Positions 62,545 to 64,000 of a DNA stretch of 64,000 nt are shown here, in pieces. Each line of letters starts with the position of its first letter. The stretch's first letter is position 1. The position numbers and the translations under genes are program-made. The stretch comes from Anatilimnocola aggregata (GTDB lineage: Bacteria; Planctomycetota; Planctomycetia; Pirellulales; Pirellulaceae). The notes beneath the pieces were generated by a model. It saw only the letters and a program-made list of their open reading frames with translations. It ran no database searches and was not told the DNA's origin. The stretch lies in the NCBI RefSeq assembly GCF_007747655.1, contig NZ_CP036274.1, positions 8,246,001 to 8,310,000 of the forward strand, in the 5' to 3' direction.

Positions 62545-63387
62545 TTAGCGGGGCGTCTTCGCTTGTTTTTTGACAAACTCGATCAGTTCGGTGCACTCGA
62601 AGAACGACGGGGTGGCTTGATGACCTTCGCCGGCGATGACTTTCACCGTGATGGGCCCCCCTGCTGCTTCGTAACGCTGCTTGAGAAGGCCCGTGTTGTC
62701 TGGGTAAGTGACCGCAGCATCGGCATCGCCATGCACGATGAACATGGGAACCTTCTGAGCGGCCAACTCTTTGAGGTTGTCGACGGGGTTGAGTTCCGCC
62801 AGCTTCGACCGAAAGTCAGCTTCGGTCATTTGATAGTCGGCCAGGGTGAGCTCTTTGTTCTTCAGCGGCCACTGGGTCAGGTTGCAGACGGGATAGATTC
62901 CCACAAACGCCTGCACGTGCTCGGGGTTTCGCATTGCCCAGGCGAGCATCATCAGACCGCCACGACTTTGGCCGAGCAGAATTGGCTTCTTCGACCAGCC
63001 GCGTTTGACCATCTCGTCGTAGAACTGCGAGAACCTGGCCGAACTTGCGGGGCCGCCCCGCACTTCGCCCAGATCGTAGCCGGCGATGCTGATTCCCTCG
63101 CGCAGAAAACCCTCGTAGTACGCTTTGCGCCCCACCAACGACAGTCCCTTAATCGTCGGTGCGTACCAAACCCAGGGCTTGCCTGCCGCGGGCTGCGGCG
63201 CGGCGTAGACGAATGCCTTGTGTCCCGCGACTTCGAATGTCTCTGGTGTTCTGGGGAGTGGTTCTTCCGCCAGAGCAAGTGTGGAAAGTCCCCAAAGGAT
63301 CAGCATTGCGGCGGTAGATAACTTGACTCTCTCGACACCAAAACCGCCGCCCAATTGATGACGGCCTGAGGACCATGAATGAACCAC
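62545..63387 (-). CDS. Exported alpha/beta hydrolase
   Basis: A hydrolase of about 250 mature residues. ILLGQSRGGLMMLAWAM carries a GxSxGG nucleophile elbow, IVHGDADAAVTYPDN the acid, and AGEGHQATPSFFE the histidine, so the catalytic triad is complete. A hydrophobic N-terminus (STAAMLILWGLSTLALAEE) is a signal peptide. The start is uncertain: a GTG at 63387, a TTG at 63354 or the ATG at 63306 are all possible; the ATG alone leaves a signal without basic residues. Substrate unknown, perhaps an ester or a sugar ester. Confidence 0.8.
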   Translation of the reverse strand: MVHSWSSGRHQLGGGFGVERVKLSTAAMLILWGLSTLALAEEPLPRTPETFEVAGHKAFVYAAPQPAAGKPWVWYAPTIKGLSLVGRKAYYEGFLREGISIAGYDLGEVRGGPASSARFSQFYDEMVKRGWSKKPILLGQSRGGLMMLAWAMRNPEHVQAFVGIYPVCNLTQWPLKNKELTLADYQMTEADFRSKLAELNPVDNLKELAAQKVPMFIVHGDADAAVTYPDNTGLLKQRYEAAGGPITVKVIAGEGHQATPSFFECTELIEFVKKQAKTPR

Positions 63388-63420
63388 TTGGATTTACCTC
63401 GCGCCCAGAGTGACTGTTCT

Positions 63421-63621
63421 TTACTTGTAAAGAATCAGCTTACCTTGCTTGGTGCAGCGGAGGCGATAGGTTTGGCCGCGGTGCATGATGAGGGCTTCGG
63501 CATCTTCGCCGAGCAGGTCGACCGACTGCCAGATGCGGCGGTGCTCTTCGGACGGTGATGGCGCGGAGGTGGCCTGCGGTTGAGTGAGCTCTGCGGCAGG
63601 GGCTTCTTCGTCGGTCGACAT
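63421..63621 (-). CDS. hemP: Hemin uptake protein HemP family
   Basis: A 66-residue protein. The second half, LLGEDAEALIMHRGQTYRLRCTKQGKLILYK, listed here as LLGEDAEALIM and RGQTYRLRCTKQGKLILYK, is the HemP domain. It is usually ~45-65 residues and found near haem-uptake or regulatory genes. The N-terminal half is Pro/Ala/Glu-rich and unstructured. The ATG at 63621 is preferred to 63687, whose extension overlaps the upstream gene. It lies 62 nt downstream of the PQQ-type gene. Confidence 0.82.
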   Translation of the reverse strand: MSTDEEAPAAELTQPQATSAPSPSEEHRRIWQSVDLLGEDAEALIMHRGQTYRLRCTKQGKLILYK

Positions 63622-63683
63622 GAGTGTGTCTCGTACTACGGTCTCTCGCACCAGGCGACGCATCGTGAGCGGTGGAGCGGGGA

Positions 63684-64000
63684 TCATGGGTTGGTTCGCA
63701 AGCAGTAGAGTTTGTCGCCGGTTCGAATGAGCAGGCTGCCACTGACAGCTGCCACGCCATACTGCGTGGGGCCGGAGAACATGGCGGCAGCTTCGCGTTT
63801 TTCTTCGGTGTCTTCAGCAGCCCCCTTGGCAGGGTCAACCTTGAGCTGGGCAGGATCCCAGAGTTGATTCTCGGCGAGGAGTTCGAACTTTGGCCCGGTT
63901 CGCAGGACGCTAGTGACGCCATCTTTGCCGAAGAAATAGAGGCGATCGCCCACGCCCAGCGGAGTGGCCCAGCACGACTGTTTCAAGCGTTCGGTGTAGC
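63684..64000 (-). CDS. PQQ-type beta-propeller protein, C-terminal end (5' cut by window)
   Basis: The minus-strand frame is open to the right edge. It ends with propeller-blade text: GDRLYFFGKDGVTSVLRTGP, then QYGVAAVSGSLLIRTGDKLY, CLRTNP, typical of PQQ-like or WD40-like outer-membrane or periplasmic propellers. Most of the gene lies outside the window, so the number of blades and any signal peptide cannot be judged. It probably shares a transcript with hemP. Confidence 0.75.
   Translation of the reverse strand, partial: YTERLKQSCWATPLGVGDRLYFFGKDGVTSVLRTGPKFELLAENQLWDPAQLKVDPAKGAAEDTEEKREAAAMFSGPTQYGVAAVSGSLLIRTGDKLYCLRTNP

Noticed and set aside
62251-63321. 356-codon plus-strand frame opposite the alpha/beta hydrolase
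   Set aside because: Shadow of the hydrolase, whose catalytic triad is complete on the minus strand.
1-64000. rRNA genes and CRISPR arrays
   Set aside because: None visible: no conserved rRNA blocks and no regularly spaced direct repeats.

Overview
The window looks like a planctomycete chromosome of the Pirellulales type. This rests on protein content, not on a database search. It carries two gene pairs encoding a DUF1549/DUF1553 cytochrome-domain protein plus a DUF1501 Tat-signal protein, formylglycine-dependent sulfatases, giant Ser/Thr kinases fused to SUMF1-like modules, many small or Tat-exported proteins without close relatives I can name, and abundant palindromic repeats. I see no rRNA and no CRISPR array. 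There is one intact tRNA, tRNA-Val(GAC), and a 3' tRNA fragment.

Layout. 1-3.5 kb: a KaiC-KaiB-KaiB-hybrid histidine kinase run plus a lone receiver protein, a clock-like or stress-signalling module cut by the left edge. 3.6-15.1 kb: accessory DNA with a DUF2332 protein, a small cytochrome, the first DUF1501/DUF1553 pair and a flavin monooxygenase, all interspersed with decayed copies of one transposase family and at least seven copies of a ~50 bp palindromic module. 15.1-24.8 kb: two giant membrane-anchored kinases (the second apparently frameshifted near its end), a HAD-like remnant and an arylsulfatase. 25-31.5 kb: an exported beta-propeller protein, a solitary ParB-like protein, a tRNA-Asp-like 3' fragment followed by a terminator (a likely integration scar), and a sulfatase fragment abutting an IS4-family insertion sequence. 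31.5-33.7 kb: a membrane-anchored coiled-coil gene between two inverted copies of a 154 bp hairpin element.

33.9-43.2 kb: mostly housekeeping and planctomycete-type genes (ndk, a kbl-like enzyme, a zinc-ribbon membrane protein, the second DUF1501/DUF1553 pair). 44.2-44.5 kb: tRNA-Val with the remnant of a tyrosine recombinase beside its 3' end. 45.7-46.8 kb: a small ArsR-controlled cassette with two palindromic operators, a DUF6428 protein and a 34-residue membrane protein. 46.8-52.6 kb: pterin dehydratase, an SDR, a polysaccharide pyruvyl transferase and a cassette of small membrane proteins. 52.9-62 kb: cutA, hrpA, two Skp/OmpH-like periplasmic chaperones, an FG-GAP protein, a metallo-beta-lactamase-fold enzyme overlapping a HemW-like radical SAM gene. 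62.5-64 kb: an alpha/beta hydrolase, hemP and the end of a PQQ-type beta-propeller gene.

The genes do not form one pathway. The clearest functional units are the Kai signalling cluster, the ArsR cassette, the two DUF1553/DUF1501 pairs and the OmpH-like pair. The most unusual signals are non-coding: several families of long palindromes and paired inverted elements, two tRNA-linked integration scars, and a one-base homopolymer lesion that hides the last ~45 residues of a giant kinase.
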